Source of the DNA: Acanthaster planci
Lineage: Eukaryota; Echinodermata; Asteroidea; Valvatida; Acanthasteridae
DNA: 64,000 bases
Reading direction: 5' to 3'
Assembly (NCBI RefSeq): GCF_001949145.1
Contig: NW_019091421.1
Location: forward strand, 29,127 to 93,126
Shown: piece by piece, positions 48,767-61,100 of the stretch
Position numbering within the stretch: the stretch's first letter is position 1
How the letters are laid out: every line of letters begins with the position of its first letter
Notes under the pieces: model-generated
The model's database searches: none
What the model was told of the DNA's origin: nothing
What the model saw: the letters and a program-made list of their open reading frames with translations, nothing else
Program-made: the position numbers and the translations under genes

Positions 48767-49451
48767 ACCCAGAGACTGCACCCATCTTCTCAAGTGGATG
48801 CTGAAACTAGGCATCAACTACTATTAAAGTGAATGGAATTTCATCTGGTTCATGTAGATTATTGTAGTTTATCAATATATTTAATATCCAGATTTTTCTA
48901 CAGACCAGTTCAGAAATTCTATCCAAGTTCCTCCTACGAAGTGAAACAGACTTTCAGTGGAATAAATGTACCTTATGTATCGAACACCAGTGATAGCCCA
49001 TCTGGTAAAGGCGTCTCATATGCTGCAGGTTATAAGCACCTACACTATAAGTTCTGGTGCCACAGGGAAAGTACCTACTGCCATGTATTAATTTGTAACT
49101 TCTCATTTTATTGTAAGTTATCCATGTACATGTATAATTTATTGTGAGCAGACTGACTCGCATATTTTTAAAACTTCACAACATTTAACAAAAGTCCTTT
49201 GGTGGCAAGATAGAAACTGTAAGGATAAAAAAAAGGGAAATCCTGGAAAGTAAAATGTTTGATACTGATATTTATTTCTTGAAGATGCTTAAGATTTTTT
49301 TCGCCAAAGATTGTGCTGGTCCCAAAAAAATGGTTTTGCCATATTCATTAAGACCTTGAAATTGAAGAGCAGAACCACCACCATTTCAGCACAATATGAA
49401 GTGTGTTTTCTGATAATCCTTGACCTTTGACGTTGTGTTTCATCTCTTTGC

Positions 49452-49646
49452 ATCAGTTAGCCTTTACTCAAGGTGTGCTTGGCTACCTGGACACATAACG
49501 CACACACGCACGACAAAAACTACAAGTGCGAGTGACAAGCCACAAGCCTTGTGGCTTTGTCACTCGCGCTTGTAATTTTCATCGCACATGTGCATTATGT
49601 GTCCAGGTAGCCATGCCTACCTTGACTAAAGGCTCTGTATCAGTTA
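49452..49646. mobile_element. Near-perfect palindromic MITE flanked by ATCAGTTA
   Basis: Arms beginning GCCTTTACTCAAGG and ending CCTTGACTAAAGGC pair along nearly their whole length, including GGCTACCTGGACACATAA with TTATGTGTCCAGGTAGCC reversed, and GCGAGTGACAAGCCACAAG with CTTGTGGCTTTGTCACTCGC. ATCAGTTA at 49452-49459 and again at 49639-49646 looks like an 8-bp target duplication, as made by hAT elements. There is no coding sequence. Confidence 0.8.
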
Positions 49647-49995
49647 GATTGTAGGCTTGAAGTTAAAATTATATACAAGAGTTCAGTTTATTATTACAGC
49701 GAAAAGATAAAAATGTACAAATAAATCATGTCCAGTGACTCCTGGAAGTGTGTGACGATTGTTTCTCTGAATACATATGTACTGAAAAAGAGAGGAAAAA
49801 AGTGACTCCCCATTCCAATTGGGATGAAAAACAGGATGTTGTTTTTGAATTTTTGCTGCAGGTTTCAGTGTTTCAAATTAATAAATGCAACTTTCCTGTG
49901 CAGAAAACCAGAAGACCTTAGGCAGTTATGAACAGTCTGTAATGTGGAATTTGCATAGCTTGTTTGACTATGAATCGAAAGATTTTTTCCCCCAG

Positions 49996-50841
49996 CAACT
50001 GAAGCCTGGTGTAGAGATGACAGGTACAGATGGGCAGCATCCCAATTGGATGTATCACTATGTACATATGTATACATTACACAATAAACAATCCACTCTA
50101 TTTACACTAAAATTACCTTGATACATCAGTAATATAAGTTGTCATGACAGTAAGCTAGGTCGAGACACTGGATTTCCAATAAATCCTCAAAGAATTAGGA
50201 ATCTGCAGCAATTTTATGACAGCAGGAACTTCACCACACAGTTGCACTGGACAATGACATTAGAACTGTCCACTGTAGCTCCAGAACAATTTGGAAAGAG
50301 TTGGAATGAAATGTGACCCATGTGTGAAACTGTGGCTAAAGGATGTTCCATGAAGTACGTGAATAAGTGATTTCAGTTCACAACTGTAACGCATGTGCAC
50401 AGCAGCTTGGAAACGACAGACCTAAAACATAATGACGTCACACTTCTGTTTACATGTGCTCTTTCCTACAAATGGGGACTCCATGGATCACGTCTGTCAC
50501 ACCCCCCATGTTGTCCTACCCTTAGGGACAGACCTTTGGTAACTGAGACACAAATATATATACACACTTGTTGCTGGAAATTTGTTTTGCCTGTACAATA
50601 TTTACATTTATTCATAAAAGAACACAAAATAAGGATTAATTTCTCACATTAACATTGTTTTTAATTACAATATGAGGTGATGAGCGCCTCAATGTCCCAC
50701 CACCTTGTTGCCTCTGTTTCTTGCATTGTAGTCGGCTTCTGTGGCCTGTGGCTGACTCGGCAAGTTTCTGCGTCCCGCCGCCGCAGTCCAACCCTTCTGT
50801 CACCACCCGTCAACCGACTTCCTCTTAACTTAAAACCCTGA
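49996..50841 (+). CDS. Possible alternative terminal exons downstream of TRMT6
   Basis: Two candidate plus-strand exons, 49996-50023 and 50732-50841, join in frame and end at TGA. The first follows TTTTTTCCCCCAG and encodes QLKPGVEMT. The second follows a strong pyrimidine-rich acceptor ending CTTGCATTGTAG and encodes VGFCGLWLTRQVSASRRR and a Pro-rich end. The first exon is phase 0, compatible with the TRMT6 donor after 47693. The joined peptide aligns loosely without gaps with the TRMT6 C-terminus (P, V, M, L, V and S shared). It could equally be the end of an unidentified gene. The second exon is GC-rich against AT-rich surroundings. Confidence 0.3.
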
Positions 50842-51919
50842 AAATTACCACCATATTCCCATGTTTCTGGATTTTCTTGCCAAGTTACATTTAACGCAAA
50901 ATATTCATTAATGAATTTGAAGAGTTATGAAGTGTGTCAACTTTGAAGATAAATGTTTCAGTGCTGCAACAACCTCAACTTAAATTACTTAAATCAATTA
51001 GGATTTTATGCAGTATCTCGGCAAATCTCATTTTCACTGGCTCAAGATCTGGTTTTGCAAGGAATAAATGTATAAAATAAATATCCAATATATCATATTT
51101 ATACATGGCTAACTTACAGGAATTGGTCGTTTCCTGGCTTTCCGTTTCTCAGGACAGTCTGAACGTACATGTAGTTTATTCTACTTCCATAATTAGAAGT
51201 TACTCATCTCAAGACTAACTCGACTCACGACTATACGTCATTGAGGCTGGCCGCTGCCCTCTCCTTGGAATCCAGCAATGAACTGATCACATCAACCCAT
51301 ATCTTTTCTTTTAAACCCGAAGGAAAAATTCCAGCACTGCCACGCCTTATTCCAAAGAACTCAAAATGTTTTGTGTACTATACCCTTCATAAATATTCAT
51401 TATTCAAATTAATGCATAAGTGGCTACATCTACCAATAACAACTCAACTGGCACTCAGCCCATCATTCTGGTAAGGTTGACTGATTTCAGGAATGTTTGG
51501 GTGTGGCAGCTCAGGAAAATAAAATCTTGTTTCACTACTAAATACCATGTTTATCTTTTCAACAATTAGGGCCAAAATTATATGGTATTATTAATTTAAA
51601 AGTAATTCCGATTTAATATCCCTCTGTGACAACGCCCCATGTCACTGCCACAGAAAACCACACATGTAAACAAAGCGTGACATCATTATGTTACAGGTCT
51701 ATTTGGGATCAGTCTGAATGGTACACAGCAGCACAAGTGTAATCTTCTGTACAGAAAGCATACAGCTGAAGAAGACTCGATTGCTTTTAAACATTTGTCC
51801 AATGTATTCTCATTTGCTATTTTTTAATTATAGACATCTCGACAATGTTCGAGGAATTAATTTTCCATGGCAGATTGCTGGTCCCGCGGATCAGTTCCGA
51901 ACGCATCCATCATTTTCCA

Positions 51920-54900
51920 TCAGAACAGATTCAACTGTTTATTGGGATCGATGGGTAGAATGCTTACTGTGTCCTCTGCTCTGCCACAAAGGATGCAAAC
52001 CATGGAATATTCCTAGAAACAAAAACGATACAAGGAAGCCTGGGTTTTACTTGACCGAAGCACAAATTGGAGGTTTGGCCATTTCTCTTTTGACTGAATA
52101 AAAAATCCACAGGACAATCTGACCAGAGGGTAAAGAGAAGCATCTGTAACTCTACCACTCTTGGAAACCCACTCAAGTGCACTCTTGGAAAATGAAGAAT
52201 TTCAACTGGTAATTATGAAAAGAATCCTTTTTTTCAAATTCTGATGGCTTACCTCAACTTCATCTAATGCTTTAAACCATTCTCTGAAATATCTGTACAC
52301 GTATAAACATTCATAAGCAGGTTATTTGTGCACTTTGTAACCTGATAATTACCCTCAAAATAAAATTTCATCATTTGATTGCTCGCATTCGTGGCCTTCC
52401 AAATCCTGGAGTTTATGTACAAGTATTTATTACACTATACCTCCAACATCCAAAGAGATATTTTACCTGGTATTCTCCCTCTATCCTAAACTCATACTGA
52501 TGCTCTGCTATGAGATGTTCACATACTGCACAAACATCTGTTAACAGAAAATATTAGACAGAGGAGAGATTCTGTGAGGTGGTTCCGACAATGAGTACTG
52601 TTGGGAAATGGGAATTTAAAAAAAATATATAATGCAGTCGTAAATACCCTGTGAAAAAATTTCCAAAATAAAGAGGCTTGTGCACAGGCAGTATGAACTC
52701 CAGCACAGCATGTCAACATTCTCATAAAGAGACAGATTTAACACACGTACCCCTGTACTGGCTTGCTTTATGTCTTCCTGAAAAGTATGACAAAATTACC
52801 TGAATGTAAATGCATCATTTTAGGCCTGGACTCGTAGCGCGGTTTTGTGTCGCACGTTTTCTGATTTATAAAAAAAGCCCACAACACATAATTTTGTGCT
52901 TGGTAAAGTTGGTTGGGATGTTAGTCTTGAATTGACCTGAATATCACAAAACAAGTGATAGGATTTTTTTTTTTGTGATGTAGGGCAGAGTCAATTCAAA
53001 TGATTCACCATTCAAATATTTGCCCTTCAATTTGATTGAATGTCCGAATATTCTGTCTTACCAACTGACAGATTGTTGATGATTGAACCATACAAACACA
53101 AAATCATTTGCAGTAACGCACACGACTGTACATTATAATTAGTATAATAGCTTCTCACATCTAGGGGTACATGTATCTCCAGCCACAATTTAGCAAGATT
53201 TAAGAGACAAACAATACTTCTTGCCCTGTTAAAAATTTGTATTCCTTTTAAACTTTTTAACCTCAAGCCTCTTGGGTGTATGTACAATCATATTGAAATC
53301 AGAGGATTTGGAATTGCTAGGGGTGAATAATTTGCTTTTTGAGTTGTAAGATTTCTGTCGCTTAACATTTGAATCTGCATGAAACATGCCTCCATAGTGT
53401 AATTGTTCTCATTCAAAACAAAATTCTTGCTTTTCATGAATTTTGCATTCAAATATTCAAATTCAGAAAATAATATTCAAATATTTGATAATCGATTGAC
53501 TATTTGGATATTCGGCACAGCCCTAATTTGATGACATTTCTCGTGTTTGAATGTATACAGTGCACAACATGAATGGCACAAGGACGGTACTCACGGTCAT
53601 AGGTCACCCTTTCCTCTCCCTCCTCATCATCTGTGTCTGTGTGTCGGTTTTGGATTTGGATGTTTTCTCTGCTGTGGCAACTTGCACATCCTTGGAAGTT
53701 GACAAGATATGACCCAGTCTCCAAGCACACACTGCCCTAAAAGGTGATTCAAATTCAACAAAAACAACTCTTACTCACCCTGGGGATACTGGCTCTGGGG
53801 TAACTGTTACTTTCCCCACGGTGACAGTACTGGTACAAAGCTTCTCTTATATAACTAAGCAAAAGCTTGCCCGAATCAAAAAGCATAGCAACATTGTCTT
53901 TAGTATGGAAAATTCAAATTGTTACATTCACATGAATTTAAAGAACTCAGTGTACCAGATTTCCTTCACATTTAACCCGCAAAAAGGCTTAATTGACCTG
54001 TCATCATGGGACCCACATTTTGCTGTTTCAGTGTGTTCCTTCTTAATGGGCTTAGCTTGAGTACATGTGCCTCCAGACCTTTATGCTCAAGTTATGGCAG
54101 TGGAAAATTTGCCATTTGCTGGGGCCTTGAATGGGGGGGGGGGCACCAGGGATGCCAGTGGCCTACCCCCCCTCCCATTTTTCAAGTAGGGGGCATCTAC
54201 TTTTGGTAGTTCCTATAATGGGGCAGGGCTTAATGAATCCGACTATTAATGGCTGATGCCTGTTTTGTCTGATGGTCTCCGCTGTCATTAAAAGCACAGC
54301 TGGTGGATCTGCATGATTGGTTGATCACTCAGGTGCTGGCCATCAGTCGATACCTTATCTTTCTGATCCAATATGTCCAAGGCTATGGGGAACATTGTTT
54401 GAAAGGCTGCATAAATACAGTAAATGTTTGGTATTTAGCAAACTGGGGGCCAGTATGGGGCTACCAACAGGACTGCCAGCTTGTATTTCTGCAAAATTTG
54501 GACAAAAGGAAACCTATTGACCCTATGTTGCAATTAAGTGAAGGCATCATTTTCAAAGCAGCTACAGGCTTCATGACTGTTTAGGGGTAATCATCTTAAC
54601 ATGGAAGTATCGTCAAAAGGTACTGGCTGATCCAGAAAAAGTTGAACAGAAAAAGAGAGATGAGGAGATAGAACCCCACAGTTCTGGGGTACGGGGCCAG
54701 TAATATCTGAGAAATACTTGTGGCAATGTTTGCTCCTTTTTCCTTCCCACAATGCCTTTCTACCATTGTGTAAAATCACCCACGCAGTATTTGTGATAAG
54801 GCTTATGGAGGAATAAGAACTCATGTTCTTATAGAGCCTGAAAGTTGACCCCTGATAGCATGCTTCCGGAAGCCTTGGATAGGAAAAATAACGTGCAAAG

Positions 54901-55914
54901 ATTTTAGAATTTGTAAGATTTTTCATTCAGTTACTTCTTCAAAAATCCAACTCGGAAAAGGGGCTTTGGAAAATATTTGCTAGTATATCAATTTATAGAA
55001 ACTGAAAAATCACCTGACCTAAAAGAGAAATATCCTGCCAAAAACTGACCCATCACTTCCGAAAATCTGAAATACATGAAGGACAGTGCAATGCACCAGT
55101 CTCGTACACAGTTGAATATTTACGGTTTGAAATTTTATGGTAGTCCATCGGTAAAAACCGAAATAAAAACCAATCAAAATATCTTAAACAGTCTTGTAAT
55201 TTGTGAGTAGTAAACCTAAAGCAATATTCTACATCAATTACGAAAGATTCTAATCTTTTACCTAAGCTTTGTTGACAACACATGCATGATGTCAACTCAA
55301 CGGAATATGGAACCCATCGACTGCAGGTGGGTAAATCTTTGCAACGTTGTACAATCTCGTTTTCACGTAAGCACGGGCAGTGAAAACAAACCTGCATGAA
55401 CATGGAGGCCTAGGTACGATATCGACGAAAGTGAAAGGTCGTTAGGAAAATTCATTTTTTACATATCTCAGTGTAACTTTTCCTAAATATTACTTGAGGA
55501 AGACAAAGGTAAAATTCCCACATGAGTGTTTCGTGGGGTGGTTTCAGTTAGGAATTATTCTTCCAAAAAGTATCGAACGTGATGGGACGGCCCAACGTAA
55601 AATCCCCATAGGAGGACTGCGTGAGGGTTCCGGAAGCTCGCTGCATGACCTTTTACTTTCAGGCTCTATTCCACCATAGCCTACCATACTCCTGAACTAC
55701 CTAGCCATGCCAGCTTCGCATTCCGGCCTACTCCACGAGTAAGGTAAGCATGGCTGCATGGCCACATATAAAATGATCTAGTAAAAATAAATGCGGTCGA
55801 AATGTGTTCCTTCCTCCATGAACTGTCTTACTCTAACTTTTCTAAGTTACTTACACAATTTAAGAAACCACCTACCCTGTCCGGACATTTCACTTTCACA
55901 CATTCTACACACAT
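51920..55914 (-). CDS. CHURC1: Churchill zinc-binding protein
   Basis: Churchill is a small zinc-binding regulator first described in vertebrate neural induction downstream of FGF (family knowledge). Exons in transcript order are 55914-55876, 53736-53595, 52537-52467 and 52012-51920, with consistent phases, giving 114 codons plus TGA against 112 residues in human. The conserved Cys pattern is complete: [14 protein letters not shown], then [56 protein letters not shown] and [17 protein letters not shown]. The start ATG at 55914 gives the standard MC..C N-terminus. A CAG directly precedes the ATG triplet, so an upstream 5' UTR exon may exist. A plus-strand ORF across the last exon (51718-52101) is its antisense shadow. 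Confidence 0.92.
53830..54000. repeat. Single arm of the foldback family at 24241-24625
   Basis: AAGCAAAAGCTTGCCCGAAT, ATTGTCTTTAGTATGG, TTCAAATTGTTACATTCAC and TGAATTTAAAGAACTCAGTG closely match the right arm at 24466-24600. No inverted partner is seen nearby. It lies in churchill intron 1. Confidence 0.75.
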
Positions 55915-58052
55915 CCTGAAATAAGCCTATTTTTTATTTACTTTCTGTTTTATCTATAACTTCACATTCACTTGCCAATCTCAAATTCAACCATCGACTC
56001 CGCGAGGCCAGCCAAGGAGGTCACAGTACATGTGGGCAGCAGCAAGCCGGCTGGCTAGTAATACACCACATGAGGGCGCTGTAGTAGAAGCGCCAGCGAG
56101 TTTCCAAGACATCGGGCACTTCTGGCTCTTTCTGCTGCGTGCCCCCAAACTGTGTGCCATGAGTCGATCGACCCCCCCCCCCCCAATGAAAGTGTTTTCA
56201 TTAAATTCCAACATTACTGCAAACAGACTGCAAACGGTTTTGAAGCCAAAGAGACGTGTTTTTTTTTCGCCTCTGCTTTTTAAAAGCTGTTCAAGGTCTG
56301 CTGCTTTTGAACAGTTTTGATGTTAAAAGAAATCTGCTTCATTAAAAAAAATACCAGTTCAATTTCATTTAATATAAATCACAATTTCTTGATCACAGCT
56401 AATCTTTAACATTTTCTCTTGAAAGCAATCCACCAAACTTACAAAATCAATAGACTGGTTCTGTTTAATTTCTTTTTAAGACTAATCCATTTTATTCTAC
56501 TCAACTAACACAAGTGCTGTTTCTCTCCTCAAAAATATTTACAAAAAGAAACAGTTTTAGGAATAAAAATCCTTCAATGAACAGTGTAAGAAATACAAGA
56601 CAAGGTATTTTACACATGCAAATGTGAGAAACACTATGAACTTTTTGTTGATTAAACTACATAAAATCTCGGTTGTACGGGTATTGAAAAGAACCTTGAA
56701 ATATGTCACTGACGATGGAACTCAAAAACTTCTAATCAACCAACACTGATTTAAATTATGATTACATTTACTTGGTTGAATGAATTACTAATTCAAAGAG
56801 TGGCAGACTTATTTTGAAAGTTTCAATTCACATTATTCAACAAAATCAACAAACTAAAACAAAGCAAACACATACAAACCCAAAAGTGAAACTGAACTGA
56901 ATAGCAAGCACATGATACACGCAACCCACTTAATTCTGAAATTAATGTCAAAACCATTGCATCCAGTATTTCTTACATTTGCAACAATCTATCAATACTT
57001 TTGCATTTCTGACGCCAAGACGGCACTGCATTTTCCCAACTTGTCAGATGAAGGATATGTAACTCTTGTGCCAAAAAGTAATGCGATAAAAACATGGAAA
57101 CACATGAATAACTGGCATACAACTCAGGTTCCTGCAATTTTAACATCAGAAACTATTGGTAGAGAGAAGATGATATTGAAAAGGAAAACTGTGACCTTTT
57201 TTTCCACAGAAGTTTACTTCATGAGACATTGGCAACAACTTGCCTCAATACTTAGTTGGCACAAATCCCGACAAACACAGCCAACCTATACAGCCATCAA
57301 CAACTGGAAACTCTTCCAACAGTGTTGCGGTGGAGAGCGTTGTACAGTGATACACTGTCATTCTTGTCTGTAAAACTATCATACGCAAATATTCTGCAAT
57401 AGTACAAGTGCTTCTCATCTCCATACAAAAGTATCCATGCACTTACATAACAGATTTCGCTCACACTTCTACAAAAGTCATGACTGCTATATCTACAAAG
57501 TAATGTGAAAAGGAAAAAAAAGAGATGGAATTTTAATTATGTACAAAGACTCACAGTTCCTTCCCCATCAAAGAACTTTTCAGGTCCATCTGAACAGCAG
57601 CGATATTACAACAGTGCTTGTGATGAGAAATTTCAAATGCTAACAGTAAATCTAAATGATAAGTCAACATAATCACATAGTTAAGATCAGCTGATTTTGA
57701 TTTTTTTCAAAATTACTGTTAGTATTTCTTGCTGCCCTTCAGCCAATCATTGACGAGATGAATTTGAGAATCAATATGTATAGTAGTAAATGTTTTAGGC
57801 AGAGGGTGTTAGTCCTTAAGGGAAGGGGGCATGGGGGAATAGGCTGGAGAATTCTCAAGCTAAGTTCTAGTTTTATTTGAGTAGACAGACTCGGGCAAAT
57901 TATGTTCCATATGTGTCACATAGAAATTATGCACAGCTACATCACTGCAGGAATCTAATACAAAGTTTGGCTTTTCATTGTTGTCCCCTCTATTTGCTTG
58001 GTAAGTTGGATTTATCCTCGGCTTATCTGGTCCAGCATTTCTGCCGTCATTC
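55915..58052. other. Spacer between churchill and the ERH 3' end
   Basis: It probably holds the churchill promoter (proximal to 55914) and the ERH 3' UTR; a minus-strand AATAAA at 57872-57877 lies about 176 bases past the distal ERH stop. A 153-codon plus-strand ORF at 56912-57373 shows no domain or family resemblance. A run of C at about 56171-56184 is notable. Confidence 0.45.
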
Positions 58053-58146
58053 TCATCTTGATGCCTGTTCCTTCAGCTGCTTGTAGATCTGCTCCTTGAA
58101 GAAGTCTTTGTTGTGGGGACGATACGACATTGTCTTCCTATCAAAT
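58053..58146 (-). CDS. ERH: ERH distal terminal exon (divergent C-terminus)
   Basis: The exon begins after GTCGGCAG, completes the same split Val codon (GT plus A) and runs 30 codons to [22 protein letters not shown] then [11 protein letters not shown]. It is exactly as long as the proximal exon, shares its phase and is identical at 16 of 30 residues. Changes concentrate in the last helix (VLLRR to KQLKE, DWV to DFF). AATAAA follows at 57872-57877. Confidence 0.8.
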
Positions 58147-61100
58147 CTGCCGACAGAAATAAAAACATCAGCAAAGACATTTAGTTTATTTGGATGGCGA
58201 GAAACGAGGAGCAAAACCAGGAATAAACCCTGTGAGCCAAGTGGAGTAGAATTTTGACATCTTAATCAGCCACCGTCTATTGAAAGGTAAGCTTATAACA
58301 GAAAGAATAAAAACGTGGAAAGAAAGGTACGTGTACATCAGCTTGATATAGTGAATATTAATTTTTAGGTGCAAGTCAGTGCACTCACTCTGTTCAATTA
58401 AGACAGTTGCTGTGTCACTTCAAGGCCACTGTAACACTACGGATTACATCTGTGCATCTATCACATACATGCATATACAAGTACATGTACACTGTACAAA
58501 AAGGAACACATTTTGTAACAATACCGATAATAAGTGATTTACCGCCATTAAAAAAGTGGCACAAAGTAACAACTGTAGAGAAGTGTGACAACATGAAGTA
58601 ATATTACGTACAAGTGTTGAAAACACTGCATATAAAAGCTTTCAGATATATCACCAATGCTGCACTTTACTAATGATACAATAGTTGGTGCGACATTTTG
58701 TGCTAAGATGGTATGGGAGACATGAATGAACTAAATGGATTTAAAGACATTTACATGCAGATGTGCGGTCATTAGAGTGAGGATAACACAGAGTAAAGAC
58801 ACACTGAAACATTCCAAATGTATCGCATTCTGTGACAAAAACATGTGGTTTAAACTTTCAAATACTGGTTTGTCAAATGGTTACAAAACTACGACTGAAA
58901 AGATATGGCAACGCAGAAAAAAAAACATGGCTGCTGTAAGCTCGCAACACATCAAAGAGTCACTAATGTTATCTGTTGCTGAAAGAGGGTTAAGCTTGAA
59001 GACTCACTGTCCGCAGGCTCACAACATACGACATGCTGCGTACACAACAGCCAGCTCATGAGTTGAAGCATTAGGGCAGAAGCAGGAAGAAAAAAACAAA
59101 GCAGGTGGAGAAACAGTGACAGAAAACTCTGAAAATTGCCAGAAGATATTCTGGCTAACTAGTATAAAAGGATCGTCAAGAGAGATCAGTGTTCAGAAAA
59201 CAATCACTAACCGATCACTTGCACGTATGGCGTACATGTACACCGACAAAATAATTTCCCTGAAATTCTAACTGGTCCCCGGGACCCTAAAATGGTCCCC
59301 TAGTCTGCACTGTATCACACATTTTCCCTTGCAGTGATGCAATCTTGAAAAGACCCTCACCCTTGCCACTGGCCATTATTGTTCATCATTTGAGGGCTTG
59401 CCTCCGCAAGAGAACATATATCTTCTCTTTGACCCAGTCCTTGTTGCAAGGAAGGTACGCCATAGTCTTCTTATCCAACCTGTTGGGATGGGAACAGCCA
59501 CAGAGCAGTGAATAAGTACATGTATTAAGCCCCGTTCATTTTGTTGCTTTTCTTCTTGTTTTGTTTTTGCAATCAAGGACAAATGCAACCCTCTAGGACA
59601 GGAACAGCAACACGAGAGCGTCTATTCTGAGATCACTTGTCTCTCTTGAACTCAATATGACAAAAAATAATGGGTTTCCTTTGGCTTCTTGCCAGGAAGT
59701 AGTAACCAACAAAAACATCAATGCAAAGAAATGAATTTTCAATGCCAATGCTTGAAAAACAAAGGATTTTCATCCATGTCCAATTATTTGTTATCTTGAT
59801 ACTTTGAGTGCATATATTCTGCCATCCTCTTGATGCAGTGACATGCATGTCCATCTAGCATCCTTTTGAAATACATAAGTAGTGTGTTACAGATATTGGC
59901 CGCCACCACATAAATTTTGTACAACCTTCTCTCCTCATGCAGTGCTCGGCTTTGGTAAATTACGCATTGATTATTTTTAGTAGGAGCTACGTAAGGGTTA
60001 GGTTTCCAGGTTAGTAAATTAACTTATAATTATGTTTACCAGGAGAAGATGACTGAAGTGAGTTAATGTCGTCAAAGAAGCAATGGGATGAAAAGAAAGC
60101 AGCAGAATAGACAAGAAAAGGCCAAAGCATGCCCCTCAAAGCATCTTGAAGATGGACAGATCCATGTAAATGCATTGAGTCTCATTCCCTAGGTATTCTC
60201 AACTGGGACAGGATGTTTGTGACACTCTAAATCTTTGTTTACACACAATGCCAGGGATTTGACAACTACACATGTATTCGTTAAGAAGGCCCTCGGTAAT
60301 GGTGGATGCAGTGTCCAATACTGTACATGTTAACTACCCTGTGACAGCCTTTGCAAGTTTCACTGTTATCAATACATGTACTAGTTTCTACCTTTTGAAA
60401 ATAAATCCAAAGGTGTCAGAGACTAAATGTATAGTCAGGTCTAACAAGACTTACAAAATCAAAATATGGCGATGGCCTTAAATAGTCAACTATTTGATTA
60501 ATCAAAGGAGCTTATCAAAGATCAATCTTTGTGTTGCAATTCTTCTGTCAGCATAAGTACTAAAACTTCTACATATTCCCAAATCCACCTGAAGGTCTGG
60601 GTGGATTTTGAAGGCTTGCGGGAGGTACATTCCAGACACTGATCTTTTTACACAAGGACTGATGCCATAGGAACATTTCAGAATTAAGAACGTGTCATTC
60701 ATTTCTTGCCCTGTGGAAGATGTTACAGCATTCCAGGAGGTCCCTAACAAAATAGACCTAACCCTAAAGAGTATAGGGTTAAGAAATCTGTTTTGGTTGT
60801 TCTGATGTCAATGTGATGTTGAGGGGAAAAGTTTGCCTGATATTATGTCCTGCATCACAGAGATAGCTCTCATTGTAGCTGAAACATTTTTCTGAACAAA
60901 AATCACCCAAGGTCATCGTCCATGACATTCACCCTTGGTCTGTAGTCCACCAGTGCAGTTATGAATAACACTAAGAGTCATGACTTGAACATACGTTTAG
61001 CTGACTATGCAATTGGTTTTTGGTATGACAATTAACGGATATGTAATTAAGCTTGGCTCTGATGGACGGAAGAGATACTTACACAAGACAGCTGAGATCC

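Larger units (their letters stand above)
48767..51919. other. Region between convergent TRMT6 and churchill genes
   Basis: TRMT6 and churchill point towards each other here, so both 3' UTRs should lie in it. A plus-strand AATAAA is at 49719-49724. Apart from the palindromic MITE and the two possible exons, nothing coding is recognised. Confidence 0.5.

Noticed and set aside
51718-52101. 127-codon plus-strand ORF
   Set aside because: It lies antisense to churchill exon 4 (51920-52012), which has the right acceptor, phase and CILCGRAED motif on the minus strand.
56912-57373. 153-codon plus-strand ORF
   Set aside because: No domain, no splice partners and odd composition; it lies in AT-rich DNA between churchill and ERH, so it is best treated as chance.
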